Of a DNA stretch of 64,000 nucleotides, positions 1-8,314 are shown one piece after another. Source of the stretch: Inconstantimicrobium porci (GTDB lineage: Bacteria > Bacillota > Clostridia > Clostridiales > Clostridiaceae); contig NZ_VULX01000013.1 in NCBI RefSeq assembly GCF_009696465.1, positions 1 to 64,000 on the forward strand, given 5' to 3'. Numbering within the stretch: the stretch's first letter is position 1; every line of letters starts with the position of its first letter. Under the pieces are notes generated by a model. It had not been told where the DNA came from. It saw nothing but the letters and a program-made list of their open reading frames with translations, and made no database searches. The translations under genes were made by a program, and so were the position numbers.

Positions 1-162
1 ATCATCCTCATGGGGATAGTATACCCTTTTTTGAGTCACTTTATTAATAAAAAACCTAACTTTTCCAAAATATTTCTCTATATCAATATTAAATTTTTAA
101 AGATCAATTATGCTCATGTCTATTTTATTTTTATAATCTAACAATCTTGTTAATTGCTTATA

Positions 163-627
163 TCATTGCTTTTCTGAATTTATAATAGTTGTAAGCTTGT
201 CTATAGAAGAGCTCATTATTTCTATTGTTTCATCATCCAAAATACATAGAAGTCTTTCAACATAACTACTATCTGCTTCATTTGATATCTTTTTTAGTAA
301 TTCTTTTCCCTGTGTGCTTAACTTAACACGGCTTATTCTCCTGTCAGATTCGTCTTTTACTCTTACAACCAGATTCATCTTTTCAAGTCTAGTAACTCTT
401 TCAGAGATTGTATTCTGAGATAAATTCCTTCTGCTTGCAATATCACTTATTTTAGGTCCAACGTTATCTGGAACCTTTATTTCCAGTTCCTCCAGTTCCA
501 CAAGAAGATGAAACTGATCAAGTGTCAGCCCGTATTCTTTAGCTGTCTTATGAAATCTTAAATTAACATGCTCCTCTATGAAATCTATTCCTTCAACAAT
601 CTTCTTTATCTTATCTATCTTATTCAT
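163..627 (-). CDS. MarR-family transcriptional regulator
   Basis: The 154-residue protein has the MarR winged-helix layout: an N-terminal dimerisation helix, then a recognition region around residues 60-85 (SDIASRRNLSQNTISERV) and a wing with the DESDRRISRVKL stretch typical of MarR (D-x-R-x3-V/L). MarR dimers usually bind a palindrome near their own gene and respond to small phenolic or other ligands. The gene is divergent from the amidase at 861, and the 233-bp spacer could hold its operator, but I see no convincing palindrome that I would assign to it. Its ligand and targets cannot be read from sequence. The ribosome site is weak, so the start is the only ATG that preserves the family N-terminus. 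Confidence 0.85.
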   Translation of the reverse strand: MNKIDKIKKIVEGIDFIEEHVNLRFHKTAKEYGLTLDQFHLLVELEELEIKVPDNVGPKISDIASRRNLSQNTISERVTRLEKMNLVVRVKDESDRRISRVKLSTQGKELLKKISNEADSSYVERLLCILDDETIEIMSSSIDKLTTIINSEKQ

Positions 628-655
628 ATTATCTAATCATCATCTCCAAAGATAA

Positions 656-696
656 AAATAAATCGTGCAGCGATATAATCGCCTCACGATTTATTT
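656..696. other. Hairpin in divergent spacer with GCAGCGATAT loop
   Basis: A 12-bp perfect stem (AAATAAATCGTG pairing with CACGATTTATTT) encloses an inner GCGAT/ATCGC stem. It sits between divergent genes, so it is not an ordinary terminator. The GCAGCGATAT loop resembles the third hairpin of the heptamer-armed elements seen elsewhere in this window (for example 8206-8233), so it may be a solitary module of that family. Confidence 0.5.
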
Positions 697-830
697 TATA
701 CTTCTATTTTTGCTTTTTCAATATTTAAATTATTAATTTGCTATAAAAGCTTAATTTATTTTTATATAGGCCTATAAAATCTTTTTAATTATCTTTTCAT
801 ACTTTAGAAATATTTTAAAGTTAAAACTAA

Positions 831-839
831 TGCTATAAT
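831..839 (+). promoter_or_regulatory. Extended -10 promoter candidate for the amidase gene
   Basis: TGC followed by TATAAT (834-839) gives an extended -10 element 22 bases before the amidase ATG at 861. No good -35 hexamer is visible, which is tolerated when TGn precedes the -10 box. A GGGGG ribosome site follows at about 849-853. Confidence 0.45.
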
Positions 840-860
840 AATCTTATAGGGGGTTTTGTA

Positions 861-1556
861 ATGACAAGAAAATATCATACTCGAAGAAGGAAAAAACGAA
901 GGAAATTCAAGTTCAAAATAGATAAACATCGTATAGAATTATTTCTTATACTACTGATTATTATTCTTATTGCAATTTCCTCATCATTATCTTCATGCAT
1001 AAAGACAAAGTACAACTCATCTTCAAAGAATATATTTTCTGAAATGAGATTAAAACGTCATTTAAATAAGTCTTACCCTGTAAAAATTAATGAAGTAACT
1101 TATAACTGGAAATCTCCACTAAATACTAAGGATTTTATCCCAACACAAATAGTACTTCATCATACAGCTACAAGTACTGCAAACCCACAGCTTGTTAATG
1201 CTGCACATTTAGCAAATGGCTGGAGCGGTATAGGTTATCATTTTCTTATAAGAAAGGATGGTACTATCTATAGAGGGCGTCCAGAAAACGCCATTGGTGC
1301 TCATGTTCTGAATTACAATGCCCAGTCCTTAGGTATCTGCCTTGAAGGCAACTTTGAGAATGAGAACATAACAGCTGCACAGGAAAAGGCAGTCACATCA
1401 CTTTGTGGTATGCTTATGGACAAGTATAGTATAAATAAAATCTGCAAACATTCTGATTTATATAATACAGCATGTCCCGGAAAAAAGTTTCCTTTTGACA
1501 AAATATATTCAGAATCAAAAGAAAAAGCGGAAGAATATAAAAAACTACCAGATTAA
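861..1556 (+). CDS. Membrane-anchored N-acetylmuramoyl-L-alanine amidase (Amidase_2/PGRP fold)
   Basis: The 231-residue protein starts with a very basic cytoplasmic segment (RRRKKRRK), followed by one membrane helix at about residues 26-46, then an Amidase_2 domain from about residue 85. Zinc-ligand motifs are visible: LHHTAT near residue 98 and KHSDLYNTACPG near the C-terminus, matching the His-His-Cys set of T7 lysozyme-type amidases. GYHFLIRKDGTIYRGRP is the conserved core. The family cleaves the amide between MurNAc and the stem peptide, so the enzyme probably acts on peptidoglycan outside the membrane. It is monocistronic, with a GGGGG ribosome site and an extended -10 upstream. Confidence 0.9.
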   Translation: MTRKYHTRRRKKRRKFKFKIDKHRIELFLILLIIILIAISSSLSSCIKTKYNSSSKNIFSEMRLKRHLNKSYPVKINEVTYNWKSPLNTKDFIPTQIVLHHTATSTANPQLVNAAHLANGWSGIGYHFLIRKDGTIYRGRPENAIGAHVLNYNAQSLGICLEGNFENENITAAQEKAVTSLCGMLMDKYSINKICKHSDLYNTACPGKKFPFDKIYSESKEKAEEYKKLPD

Positions 1557-1737
1557 TAGATTAATTTATTTCTTATTAGTTTGTTGCAAAAAAAACGCTT
1601 TTTCACAAAAAACTTTCTATTAAATCATTAACTTTTTAACAAATAAGTGATAAAATATATAATTAATTTATATGTTTTACATTTCACTGCACACAGTTAA
1701 TTACTCAATTTCATGTATAAAATAAGGAGGGATTGTT

Positions 1738-2763
1738 TTGAGTAAAGATGTAAATATTGATTGGGAAAATCTTGGTTTTAATTATATAAAAACAGATTTT
1801 CGTTATATTTCAAAATGGAAAGATGGCAAATGGGATGATGGCAAATTAGTTACTGATAACAAAATTTGTATAAGTGAAGCTTCAACTTGTCTACATTATG
1901 GCCAGGAATGTTTTGAGGGATTAAAAGCATACAGAAGAAAAGATGGCAAAATCCAATTATTCAGAGTTAATAAAAATGCTCAAAGAATGAAGACAAGCAC
2001 AGACAAACTTCTTATGCCTGAGTTTCCTGAAGACAAATTTATTGATGCCTGCATGCAGGTAGTAAAAGCAAACGAACACTATGTTCCACCATATGGTACC
2101 GGCGCCACTTTATACTTAAGACCTTACATGATTGGTGTTGGAGATAATATAGGTGTTAAACCTGCTCCAGAATATATATTCAGTATATTCTGTGTTCCAG
2201 TTGGACCTTACTTTAAGGGCGGACTTACTCCTTGCAACTTCAACGTAGCTGACTATGATAGAGCAGCTCCTAGAGGAACAGGCGGATACAAAGTTGGAGG
2301 AAACTACGCTTCATCATTACAGTCACATAAATTAGCTGCTGAAGCTGGATTTGCAGACTGCATCTACCTAGATCCTGCAACTAACACAAAAATTGATGAA
2401 GTTGGTGCTGCAAACTTCTTTGGTATAACAAAGAATGATGAATTTGTAACTCCACATTCTCCATCAATATTACCAAGTATAACAAGAATATCTTTAATGC
2501 AGATTGCTAAGGATTATCTTCACATGCCTGTTTATGAAAGAGAAGTTTTCATAGACAAGCTTGATGAATTTAAAGAGGCTGGTGCATGCGGTACAGCTGC
2601 TGTAATTACACCAATCGGCGGCATAGAATACAAAGGAAAAATGCATGTATTCTATGATGAAAAAGAAGTTGGACCAGTCGTTAAAGAATTATATAGAATC
2701 TTAAGCGGAATCCAGTTTGGAGATGTAGAAGCTCCAGAAGGATGGATATACGTAGTTGAATAA
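1738..2763 (+). CDS. ilvE: Branched-chain amino acid aminotransferase
   Basis: The 341-residue protein is a fold-type IV PLP aminotransferase of the usual length for bacterial BCATs. The PLP lysine is in [12 protein letters not shown] near residue 186, and the [10 protein letters not shown] and EVGAANFFG motifs are present. It interconverts leucine, isoleucine and valine with their 2-oxo acids. Translation begins at TTG: AAGGAGG at 1724-1730 is seven bases upstream and no in-frame ATG is placed as well. No ilv or leu genes are adjacent and no T-box is seen upstream. A strong terminator follows at once, so the gene is a single-gene unit. Confidence 0.95.
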   Translation: MSKDVNIDWENLGFNYIKTDFRYISKWKDGKWDDGKLVTDNKICISEASTCLHYGQECFEGLKAYRRKDGKIQLFRVNKNAQRMKTSTDKLLMPEFPEDKFIDACMQVVKANEHYVPPYGTGATLYLRPYMIGVGDNIGVKPAPEYIFSIFCVPVGPYFKGGLTPCNFNVADYDRAAPRGTGGYKVGGNYASSLQSHKLAAEAGFADCIYLDPATNTKIDEVGAANFFGITKNDEFVTPHSPSILPSITRISLMQIAKDYLHMPVYEREVFIDKLDEFKEAGACGTAAVITPIGGIEYKGKMHVFYDEKEVGPVVKELYRILSGIQFGDVEAPEGWIYVVE

Positions 2764-2800
2764 AAGAAATAAGCTGCCTTGGCGGGCAGCTTATTTCTTT
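2763..2800 (+). terminator. Intrinsic terminator after ilvE
   Basis: A 16-bp perfect stem, AAAGAAATAAGCTGCC pairing with GGCAGCTTATTTCTTT, begins on the ilvE stop codon and ends in TTT. It is symmetrical enough to act on both strands. Confidence 0.9.
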
Positions 2801-2807
2801 TATTCAA

Positions 2808-2942
2808 TAATTTATAATTTAAAATTTATAATGTATAATTGTGGATTAAACTCCGCTAAAGCGGAGTTCCAAAAAGAAGGCTACGCCCTCTTTAAAATAC
2901 CTAATTATATAGAGGTTTGGATGCAAAGCCTCCATTAAAATA
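2808..2942. repeat. Heptamer-armed intergenic element, copy H1
   Basis: Five tandem heptamers (2808-2842; words TAATTTA and TAATGTA) lead into the AACTCCGC/GCGGAGTT hairpin (2849-2868). Two further hairpins follow: one around AAGAAGG/CCCTCTTT (about 2873-2894) and GAGG/CCTC (2911-2933). There is no right-hand heptamer arm; a second repeat family (2948-3134) directly follows. With the next entries this fills the 444-bp gap between ilvE and the gene ending at 3208. A short reading frame crossing the region is not supported as a gene. Confidence 0.75.
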
Positions 2943-2947
2943 AAAAA

Positions 2948-3134
2948 GGGTGAAAGACATATTCCGAAGCCTCCGTCGTTCCCTGCGGTCTCTCCAAGTC
3001 GTTTCTTCATATGTCTTTCACCCCTTGATGACTAAAGGACGAAATTGCATTCTACCATTCTTTTACACAAACGTGTAAACCCTTTATTATCAAAACTTTA
3101 TGTTATTAAAAATTGCAGTTTTTGAATGCAATTT
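2948..3134. repeat. CTCCAAGTCGTTTCT hairpin repeat, copy B1
   Basis: A perfect outer stem joins GGGTGAAAGACATAT (2948-2962) to ATATGTCTTTCACCC (3009-3023), enclosing the family core CTCCAAGTCGTTTCTTCATATGT. A second stem pairs GAAATTGCATTC with GAATGCAATTTC (about 3040-3134), and inside it is an extra TTTACAC/GTGTAAA hairpin. Copies B2 (47829-47952) and B3 (62122-62311) share the core but have different outer-stem sequences. Confidence 0.75.
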
Positions 3135-3143
3135 CCTATACAA

Positions 3144-3169
3144 TAAAAAAGAATCCCTGCCAGGGATTC
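3144..3169 (-). terminator. Terminator of the YjdF-like gene
   Basis: GAATCCCTG pairs with CAGGGATTC around a one-base loop. On the minus strand the stem is followed by TTTTTT, so it fits termination of the gene ending at 3208. Confidence 0.8.
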
Positions 3170-3172
3170 CTT

Positions 3173-3211
3173 CCTTCAATTCTAAATTTTAAAATCTAAA
3201 TTCCAAATTAT
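3173..3211. repeat. Heptamer array, copy H2 (solo arm)
   Basis: About five 7-base words (3177-3211), all variants of AAATTCT, run from the terminator up to and across the stop codon of the minus-strand gene at 3208. On the minus strand the words read GAATTTA-like and end in AAGG. The hairpin core of the family is absent. Confidence 0.5.
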
Positions 3212-3828
3212 TTTTTATAATGTTCTTCAATTTCCTTTTCCATATAAGAAATGACTTTAATCTTTTTCTTATTCTGATGTACCCACAACATAATCGCTAT
3301 GATAAGCGCTGTAATTGTTCCTGCAATTATGTCTGACATTGTATCTACAAGACTGTTGTTCTGGCATAGAAGTCCCAATAGATGATCTACTGTGAACTCA
3401 TATATCTCCCATATCCCTGCACAGGCTGAACCAAACAAGAAAGAAAATATTACACTACACCATGCGTTCATCTTTTCTCTTGCTTCTTTAGGTACCAGAT
3501 TTAAAAATACTACATATCCCAGCATTCCAAGTATAAGCCCTGACGTAAAATGAAGTATCTTATCCCAATGCTTTATTTTAAAGTATAACTCCATAGCATT
3601 TCCAAGATACTGTGACATAAAAATAAAAATAACAGTACTTATATATATAAGGCTAGGCATTTTTATTCTTGTCTTAAGCAGGACCACATAACTAAGTATA
3701 AGTGTCCCAAAACAAAGTAAAATGATCTGAAGCTTCTTAGGATTATTAAATACAAAAAATATTGCTGTTACTGCTAAAATTAGAATATATAAAATAGTAA
3801 CTATTTTATTTACATTATGCTTTTTCAT
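3208..3828 (-). CDS. YjdF/DUF2238-like integral membrane protein
   Basis: From the ATG at 3828 the protein has 206 residues and about five or six hydrophobic helices. Conserved DUF2238 features are the WDKILHFTSG segment in the middle and GIWEIYEFTVDHL plus VDTMSDIIAGTITA near the end, where acidic and histidine residues sit at membrane edges. The family's biochemical role is not established. The start is set by GGAGG five bases before the ATG; an in-frame TTG four codons earlier lies inside that ribosome site. It is a single gene with its own terminator. Confidence 0.75.
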   Translation of the reverse strand: MKKHNVNKIVTILYILILAVTAIFFVFNNPKKLQIILLCFGTLILSYVVLLKTRIKMPSLIYISTVIFIFMSQYLGNAMELYFKIKHWDKILHFTSGLILGMLGYVVFLNLVPKEAREKMNAWCSVIFSFLFGSACAGIWEIYEFTVDHLLGLLCQNNSLVDTMSDIIAGTITALIIAIMLWVHQNKKKIKVISYMEKEIEEHYKK

Positions 3829-3894
3829 TTTCTCCTCCAATTACTTCTTTCATATAGTCATATATAAATATATCATAAATATAATATTCCTCGT

Positions 3895-3985
3895 CGCAAT
3901 TATTTATATTTATAATGTATAATTTTTGTTTAAAGAATTCATTTAATAATATCATATTTATAATTTATAATCATAGATTTTATTA
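3895..3985. repeat. Degenerate AT-rich heptamer tracts, copy H3
   Basis: Two short tracts, at 3899-3925 and 3952-3983, repeat TATAATG/TATAATT-like 7-base words without the hairpin core. The AT-richness makes this weaker than the other copies. They lie in the 184-bp spacer before the ferritin-like gene. Confidence 0.3.
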
Positions 3986-4012
3986 TAAGAAATTATATAG
4001 GAGATTATCGCT

Positions 4013-4543
4013 ATGATGTCCAATGAAGAATGTGATAAAAAATTTTTTTTAGATACTCCCTATCCTGAAATAAAGGTATCTTCACCTAATCCTGATTACG
4101 CAAAGATATTGCTAAAAGATTATGCCGGTGCTATCTCCGAATTTTCAGCTATAGCCCAATATGAATATGGCGCTTTCAGATTATCTAAGGCTTATCCTAA
4201 AATATCAAATGCACTTGCCTGCATAGCTAGAACTGAAATGAAGCACTTGAAAATAATAGCTTCTCTTATTGTAGAACTTGGCGAAGATCCTAAGTACGGT
4301 ATACTAAGAAGAAATAGAACGCTTTTCTGGGATGCCTCATTTGTAAATTATGATGCAACTGTAGAAGCTATCCTAAAACAAAACATACAAGATGAAACAA
4401 TGCAAATAGCTGAATATAATGAAACAATAAGTGCTATTCCTGATCCAGATATACAAGCTGTACTTAAAAGAATAATTCAGGATGAACAGCTTCATATCCA
4501 AATCCTTAATGCTATAGTAAAAGCCACTCCTCAACTATATTAA
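4013..4543 (+). CDS. Ferritin-like four-helix protein
   Basis: The 176-residue protein has carboxylate and histidine residues spaced as in ferritin-like diiron folds: E in AISEFSAIAQYEYGAF (about residues 46-56), EMKH near residue 71, then QDETMQIAEYNE and IQDEQLHIQIL in the second half. This E...ExxH...E...ExxH arrangement indicates a diiron site as in rubrerythrin or Mn-catalase relatives, but the CxxC rubredoxin domain of rubrerythrin is absent. A role in peroxide or metal handling is inference. A double ATG (4013 and 4016) follows GGAG, so the exact start is uncertain by one codon. Confidence 0.75.
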   Translation: MMSNEECDKKFFLDTPYPEIKVSSPNPDYAKILLKDYAGAISEFSAIAQYEYGAFRLSKAYPKISNALACIARTEMKHLKIIASLIVELGEDPKYGILRRNRTLFWDASFVNYDATVEAILKQNIQDETMQIAEYNETISAIPDPDIQAVLKRIIQDEQLHIQILNAIVKATPQLY

Positions 4544-4631
4544 AATAAGAATTTAAGACCTATTCTGAGCCCTACCTCTCATAATCTAAGTTTGCTCTGC
4601 ATAAGTCTTAAACTTCAACGCTTACTATAAT

Positions 4632-4663
4632 AAAAGAATCGGATTTTTATATCCGATTCTTTT
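4632..4663. terminator. Bidirectional terminator
   Basis: AAAAGAATCGGAT pairs perfectly with ATCCGATTCTTTT between convergent genes ending at 4543 and 4667. T-tracts follow on both strands. Confidence 0.9.
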
Positions 4664-4666
4664 TTA

Positions 4667-5851
4667 CTATATTTCTTTATTCAAATTATCAACCACTATT
4701 TTGTTAATTGACTTCTTATAACTGTAAGTTAAAAATAATCCTATGGCTATAACGCATAGTCCAGCACACAGTGCAAATGAAAACTGCAGTGATTTGTCTG
4801 CGGCTTTTCCAAGCACAGGATTTATAAATGCTGACACAACATCGCTTACAATAGAATATAGCGAAAGCATTGTTGCTCTGTCATTACCTATAATCGATTT
4901 ATTTTCTATATCCATTGCTAAAGGATTCATTAAGGCTATTGAAACTGAAACCATCATAATACAGAGAATACTTATGACTGCATTAACTGTAAATATAAGA
5001 CTTATACAGCTTAGAGCCATTATACTGTAAAGCGCTATTATTATTTTCCTTCTGCCAAACCTTTCTGTTATCTTATATGACTTAGCAGCCCCAAGTCCCA
5101 TAATCTGAATAAGGGCAAGAAGAATTCCAAAATATTTTATATCAATGCCGCTCCTTGAATATTGAGCTTGGTTAAGAAATACTGTAACCGTCTGATTCAC
5201 TTCTGTAACAAGGGCTAAAGATACAATAAACAGTATAATTTCCTTTTTCCCGAACAGTTGTTTAAAACTTTCCTTGATTCCTGTTTTCTCTTCTTTTTCT
5301 TCATGTGTTTCAATAAGAAAAAAACTTAGAATAGCCGCTGCTGCGTATGGAAATATAGTAAGAATTGCTGTAAGATCAACGGATATCTTAACTATAAAAC
5401 TTGATGATACAGATGCTACCAAAAATCCTGCCGTTGAAAACGCACTATATTCCCCAAAAACTTTTTCAGATTTATCCTCATCTATGGATGAGTACAAAAT
5501 CGCACTATCACAACCTGATATTCCTGATAAGGCTATAGATATAAAAACTCTTTCAAGAAGGAACATTACAAGGGAATGAGCCTGCCAGAATATTATTTTT
5601 GATATAAAATACATAATATTCGATATTATTATAGTATTCTTATAGCCAAACCTATCAGCAAAGTATCCCCATGGAACTTCTAATAAAATCATCAAAACCC
5701 ATGATACTGATTCTATTAAAAATATATCATACAGAGATATACCTCTTCCCTGCCTGTAAACTGTCGCTACTGATCCATAGAACACCAATCCTTGAAGGAA
5801 AACAATAGCGTACATCAAATACACATTTCTCTTTTTATTCAATTTAACCAT
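4667..5851 (-). CDS. Major facilitator superfamily transporter
   Basis: The 394-residue protein has about twelve hydrophobic helices and the MFS motif after helix 2 (GYFADRFGYKN, about residues 61-71), with a central cytoplasmic loop rich in E and K (ETHEEKEEKTGIKES) separating the two six-helix halves. It is an inner-membrane carrier, with substrate unknown; the closest general class is drug or sugar efflux MFS. The ORF starts directly after an AGGAGA ribosome site. It is convergent with the ferritin-like gene and has its own terminator. Confidence 0.85.
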   Translation of the reverse strand: MVKLNKKRNVYLMYAIVFLQGLVFYGSVATVYRQGRGISLYDIFLIESVSWVLMILLEVPWGYFADRFGYKNTIIISNIMYFISKIIFWQAHSLVMFLLERVFISIALSGISGCDSAILYSSIDEDKSEKVFGEYSAFSTAGFLVASVSSSFIVKISVDLTAILTIFPYAAAAILSFFLIETHEEKEEKTGIKESFKQLFGKKEIILFIVSLALVTEVNQTVTVFLNQAQYSRSGIDIKYFGILLALIQIMGLGAAKSYKITERFGRRKIIIALYSIMALSCISLIFTVNAVISILCIMMVSVSIALMNPLAMDIENKSIIGNDRATMLSLYSIVSDVVSAFINPVLGKAADKSLQFSFALCAGLCVIAIGLFLTYSYKKSINKIVVDNLNKEI

Positions 5852-5932
5852 CTCCTAAACTGCATTGCAATACAGAGCCGTTGTACAAATTTGCCTTAAC
5901 TTATATTCATTTTCTTAACTACAACTTAAAAA

Positions 5933-6064
5933 GTTTAGGGATATGAGATTAGGGATTAGAGTAAAGGAGGAAACTTATTCGCTTATGCCTTGGCTTGAAA
6001 CTCCCAAAAGGAGTTTCATCCGATTCTCTTCTCTCTTAGTTCTTAACTCTAATCTACTCTATAA
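5933..6064. repeat. Heptamer-armed intergenic element, copy H4
   Basis: The left arm (5933-5967) has five 7-base words such as GATTAGG and GATTAGA. The core hairpin is GAAACTCC/GGAGTTTC (5997-6017), followed by ATCC. The right arm (6023-6064) has about six words and includes TCTAATC, the exact reverse complement of the left word GATTAGA. The rest of the 513-bp spacer (6065-6364) holds only a possible decayed coding segment described separately. Confidence 0.75.
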
Positions 6065-6169
6065 TTAAGTACAACAACTTCTAATTTTTCTTGTTTAGAT
6101 ATTGGTTAAATTGGATTATGCATAAGAAATGTGCTCCTTTATCTATTTATTTTTTATGTTCTTGCTGCA

Positions 6170-6335
6170 CTACTTTGCTAAAATCTTTCCTGCTGTGAAC
6201 AATTGCATATTTTTATTGTTCTTATATGAGTCTGTTTCAAGCAAAGATTTAAGAACTGGTAATCCTTCGCCACGCTTTATTAACGTTTCATTTGTATTTT
6301 CAATTATATACTTTAGAAACTCATATTACAAGTTA
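6170..6335 (-). pseudogene. Possible decayed C-terminal coding remnant
   Basis: Downstream of the glycosyltransferase stop, the minus strand stays open for about 50 codons without a start, with a protein-like stretch GEGLPVLKSLLETDSYKNN and a stop TAG at 6170-6172. Composition looks coding (balanced charged and hydrophobic residues), but I do not recognise a family. It could be the tail of a lost gene following the GT2 gene, or chance. Confidence 0.25.
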
Positions 6336-6364
6336 TTCCTTTTCAATACATCCCCACTTAATCT

Positions 6365-7351
6365 TTAGTTCTCACCTTTAACAACGTCTAAATACTTTCT
6401 TATAAACTTTTCCGGACTCCATGCAGCTATCTTCATCCACTTAACCATAGACTTGCCATATCTAGGAGTTCTCATTTTTGCTTTCATTAAATATCTATGT
6501 ACACTCTTATCATCTAAAATATCTAGGACTTCTTCAGCATTATCCTTATTCAGATATCCCAATATCTGATACATTATATGTTCAGGTATAAATTCTCCAA
6601 TAATAGGCTTTTCCAGTGATACATCCATTTCCTTATATTCTATAAACTTAAGTACATCCTCAAATGCATCTATAACTGTCATATTTTTTTCTATATTAAT
6701 ATTGTTTGTAAGAGATTCTTTTCTCTGGCAGTAATATGATAAAACATAATTAATTACTTTTACCCTATCTGTACTTAAAAGTGCTTTAAATTGAAATCCT
6801 AAATCTTCTGCCGCATGCGCTTCAGGACAGAAAATAATTTTCTTCCTTCTTAAAAATTCCCTTCTGTATATTGCAGAAGATGTCCACATGTTAAATTGAT
6901 TTTCCTTATACTTTTTAATAATCTCACAACCAGCTACATTGTCATCTGAACTTAAGCTGATCTTATTTTCTCTTGTTGTTCCATCTTCATCAACTCTCTT
7001 ATAATCAAACATCAATATATCAGGCTTTTCCAAAACTGCTTGCTTACATTCTGATACAAGATTCTTAGATACAATGTCATCACTATCAAGGAATAGAATG
7101 TATTCACCCTTTGCACTCTGCATACCTATATTTCTGGCAATACTCTGTCCCTGATTATTCTTTTTTATAACCTTATGATTTATATATGAATTTTCTAAAT
7201 ATGATACTGCTGTTTCATATGACTTATCAATAGAACCATCATCTACTAAAATAACTTCAAAATCATTGTCAGTCTGTCTAATTATTGATTCAAGACATCT
7301 ATCTATATATTTTTCCATATTAAACACAGGAATTACTACACTTAAAAACAT
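6365..7351 (-). CDS. Family 2 glycosyltransferase
   Basis: The 328-residue protein begins with the GT-A hallmark SVVIPVFNMEKYIDRCLESI, then VILVDDGSIDKS and the metal/nucleotide motif YILFLDSDDIV near residue 90. No membrane helices are evident, so it acts at the cytoplasmic face. GT2 enzymes transfer sugars from nucleotide-sugar donors, typically into wall or capsule polysaccharide; the specific acceptor is unknown. It is monocistronic here, with no polysaccharide cluster around it. Confidence 0.9.
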   Translation of the reverse strand: MFLSVVIPVFNMEKYIDRCLESIIRQTDNDFEVILVDDGSIDKSYETAVSYLENSYINHKVIKKNNQGQSIARNIGMQSAKGEYILFLDSDDIVSKNLVSECKQAVLEKPDILMFDYKRVDEDGTTRENKISLSSDDNVAGCEIIKKYKENQFNMWTSSAIYRREFLRRKKIIFCPEAHAAEDLGFQFKALLSTDRVKVINYVLSYYCQRKESLTNNINIEKNMTVIDAFEDVLKFIEYKEMDVSLEKPIIGEFIPEHIMYQILGYLNKDNAEEVLDILDDKSVHRYLMKAKMRTPRYGKSMVKWMKIAAWSPEKFIRKYLDVVKGEN

Positions 7352-7540
7352 TTAAATTACTCCAATCTGAACTGCTAAGCTTACTATTATAAATATACTT
7401 ACAGTATAAACTAACTGACATAAAAATTCATCAATATTTTATCTTAAAACTGCATATGCAGTTTAGCTACTAATTGTTCATAGAACCTTTTGTTCCCACA
7501 AAAATATACTATATTGAAACTATATATGAAGGAGGTTCTT

Positions 7541-8107
7541 ATGCAAGAAATTATGGCTGCTCTTGTGCTTGCAGTATCTGCTAATTTAGATACTTTCTCT
7601 GTAGCAGTTTCCTACGGAATTAAAAAGATTAAAATACCTATGGCCAGCAATATTCTCATTTCATTACTTACAACTATTGGTACATTTCTTTCAATGGAAT
7701 TTGGTCTTCTAATATCAGAATTTATCCCCTCAATCTTAGCTAATGCCATTGGAGGCATTGCAATAGCATTGATTGGAATATGGTTTCTTATAGATTACTT
7801 TAAAAAAAGAAATAAAGATACTATTCCTATGGCTGATTCTGATAATTCTGGTGACATAAGTTTACAAGAAGCACTTCCACTTATAATCGCTCTTACAGTA
7901 AATAACCTGGGAGTAGGAATCTCAGGAAGTATGGCAGGTGTAAGCACAATATACACAACTACTTTTACCTTTATAATTACAGTATTATTCTTAGTAATCG
8001 GAACATTTGCAGGAAAAACAGTATTTGGTAGACTCTTTGGCAAGTATACACCGTTAATATCTAATATATTATTAATACTTCTTGGTATATACGAAATCTT
8101 CTTTTAG
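7541..8107 (+). CDS. ytaF: YtaF-like sporulation membrane protein (MntP-related)
   Basis: From the ATG at 7541, set by GGAGG at 7531-7535, the protein has 188 residues and six hydrophobic helices. The N-terminus AALVLAVSANLDTFSVAVSYGIKKI matches YtaF/MntP proteins, with the ANxD pattern in helix 1 and NNLGVGISG repeating a similar pattern in the second half, as expected for an internally duplicated MntP-type fold. MntP members export manganese; YtaF is a sporulation-associated relative of unknown substrate. An upstream ATG 17 codons earlier is in frame but lacks a ribosome site. No yybP-ykoY riboswitch is recognisable upstream. Confidence 0.8.
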   Translation: MQEIMAALVLAVSANLDTFSVAVSYGIKKIKIPMASNILISLLTTIGTFLSMEFGLLISEFIPSILANAIGGIAIALIGIWFLIDYFKKRNKDTIPMADSDNSGDISLQEALPLIIALTVNNLGVGISGSMAGVSTIYTTTFTFIITVLFLVIGTFAGKTVFGRLFGKYTPLISNILLILLGIYEIFF

Positions 8108-8268
8108 ATCAATGAATAGTGAATAGCGAACAACGAATAGAAAAGGATGAAACTCCTACAGGAGTTTCAAAAAAGAGGTTTGGAGGATTAGTCCTCCATT
8201 ATTTTAAATTCATAAGCGCAGCGATATGAATTTAAACCTTCATTTGGCACTTGGGATCTGGCATTATA
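8107..8268. repeat. Heptamer-armed intergenic element, copy H5 (mismatched arms)
   Basis: This is the most complete copy. It begins at the ytaF stop codon with about five 7-base words (8107-8141; GAATAGT-like). Hairpins follow in order: GAAACTCC/GGAGTTTC (8149-8168), GGAGG/CCTCC (8182-8197), and AAATTCAT/ATGAATTT with an AAGCGCAGCG loop (8206-8233). The right arm (8241-8268) has four words, CATTTGG and CACTTGG among them, that are not complementary to the left words. The end meets the next terminator. Confidence 0.8.
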
Positions 8269-8307
8269 AAAAGTGGACTTCCTAAATATTTAGGAAGTCC
8301 ACTTTTT
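8268..8307. terminator. Bidirectional terminator between ytaF and hsp20
   Basis: AAAAAGTGGACTTCCTAAA pairs perfectly with its complement around a short AT loop, with T-runs on both strands, between the convergent genes ending at 8107 and 8315. Confidence 0.9.
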
Positions 8308-8314
8308 AATGGTT

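Noticed and set aside
1313-1501. A 62-codon minus-strand reading frame inside the amidase gene
   Set aside because: It is antisense to a strongly supported gene, has no ribosome site and no protein-like composition.
1557-1737. T-box or leucine-responsive leader upstream of ilvE
   Set aside because: No T-box sequence (TGGnACCGCG-like) or specifier-loop structure is visible.
2756-2938. A 60-codon frame across the ilvE end and the H1 repeat
   Set aside because: It consists of terminator and heptamer repeat sequence, so coding is unlikely.
2808-2942. Insertion sequence or transposase remnant as the source of the intergenic repeats
   Set aside because: No transposase-like reading frame or conventional terminal inverted repeats with target duplications were found; heptamer arms differ between copies.
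6129-6368. A 79-codon plus-strand frame rich in phenylalanine and leucine
   Set aside because: Its composition is that of the reverse complement of AT-rich sequence; no ribosome site, and the opposite strand carries a more protein-like segment.
7352-7540. yybP-ykoY (manganese) riboswitch in front of ytaF
   Set aside because: The conserved loops are not recognisable; only a short GCATATGC palindrome is present.
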